Below are positions 6,507 through 6,722 of a stretch of DNA of 6,722 bases, in pieces. Made by a program: the position numbers and the translations under genes. How positions within the stretch are numbered: the stretch's first letter is position 1; the number at the start of each line of letters is the position of its first letter. The DNA is from Bacteroidales bacterium (lineage in GTDB: Bacteria; Bacteroidota; Bacteroidia; Bacteroidales; UBA12077). The notes beneath the pieces are model-generated. The model saw only the letters and a program-made list of their open reading frames with translations. It was not told where the DNA came from and made no database searches. The stretch spans positions 1 through 6,722 of the forward strand of contig JAUVUS010000143.1 of NCBI GenBank assembly GCA_030600865.1, given 5' to 3'.

Positions 6507-6722
6507 TCTGGATATTTTACCAATTGTTATGCACAGCACAGGTTATTGCATGACCAAAGGCGATGATTTATTAGTTAAAAATGCAACTGTAACAGCTAAA
6601 TATTTAGATCGAATTACTCCTGACAATAAAGATTACGGAGCAAACTATTCGGAAAGAGCTAAGAAAATAGGACGATATTTCAGGGAAGAGTACAATCAAA
6701 TGAGACTGGAATTGGAAGGAAC
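6493..6722 (+). pseudogene. Out-of-frame continuation of the MMPL-fused acyltransferase, running off the window
   Basis: Read from GCA at 6493, one base on from the upstream frame, the sequence is open to the window end (76 codons). It begins AEKLNLDILPIVMHSTGY, the normal continuation of a PlsC domain after HKGAFY: a helix, then the LPIV-x-H-x-TG strand. It goes on through TKGDDLL and a charged C-terminal helix (YSERAKKIGRYFREEY). The upstream frame reads the same bases as SRKT and a stop. Restoring two bases (TATA to TATATA at 6489-6492), or removing one T from the TTTT at 6486-6489, gives one continuous protein. I read this as the second half of a single gene split by an indel, not as a separate gene; no plausible start codon or ribosome site precedes it. 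The first in-frame ATG encodes the Met of PIVMH, already inside the domain. The gene continues past base 6722, possibly into a methyltransferase domain. Confidence 0.75.

Noticed and set aside
6493..6512. Programmed +1 frameshift at the ACT-TAA stop in the acyltransferase
   Set aside because: The stop after a slippable codon loosely recalls the prfB arrangement, but the residues AEKL in the new frame already match the family before the stop, so the frame changes upstream of it. There is also no Shine-Dalgarno-like stimulator. A simple indel fits better, though it is not formally excluded.

Overview
The window is AT-rich (about one third G+C by eye). It is densely packed with genes that all read on the + strand, mostly without clear Shine-Dalgarno sequences. 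Gene content, codon use and the fused transporter-acyltransferase at the 3' end suggest a member of the Bacteroidota; I cannot place it to order or genus.

Layout: (1) the 3' part of a polysaccharide deacetylase (NodB fold) gene, 1-501; (2) a LolA-like periplasmic lipid or lipoprotein carrier, 539-1177; (3) a small lipoprotein overlapping it, about 1155-1898, whose signal peptide is interrupted in frame by an 84-bp GC-rich palindromic repeat; (4) a single-hotdog FabZ-like 3-hydroxyacyl-ACP dehydratase, 1903-2277; (5) a family 2 glycosyltransferase fused to a membrane DUF2062 domain, 2289-3503; (6) a very long MMPL/RND-type exporter fused to a PlsC-type acyltransferase, 3516-6506. The acyltransferase reading frame breaks at about 6486-6493 and continues one frame over to the window end. 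Gaps between genes are 37, -23, 4, 11 and 12 bp, so one operon is likely; no internal promoter or convincing gene-end terminator is visible.

Read together, the set (dehydratase, LolA, lipoprotein, MMPL exporter, acyltransferase, glycosyltransferase) matches the accessory and export half of an aryl polyene or flexirubin/dialkylresorcinol-type pigment cluster. Such clusters use a type II fatty-acid-like machinery to build a polyene acyl chain that ends up in the outer membrane. The ketosynthases, ACPs, ketoreductase and aryl starter enzymes are not in the window and would be expected on one or both sides. The inferred flow is: the dehydratase helps build the chain; the glycosyltransferase and acyltransferase domains build or decorate a lipid; MMPL lifts it from the inner membrane; LolA and the lipoprotein carry it to the outer membrane.

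The items most worth a second look are the in-frame palindromic insertion in the lipoprotein signal peptide, the frame break in the acyltransferase domain, and a Glu-to-Gln change at the usual catalytic acid position of the dehydratase.
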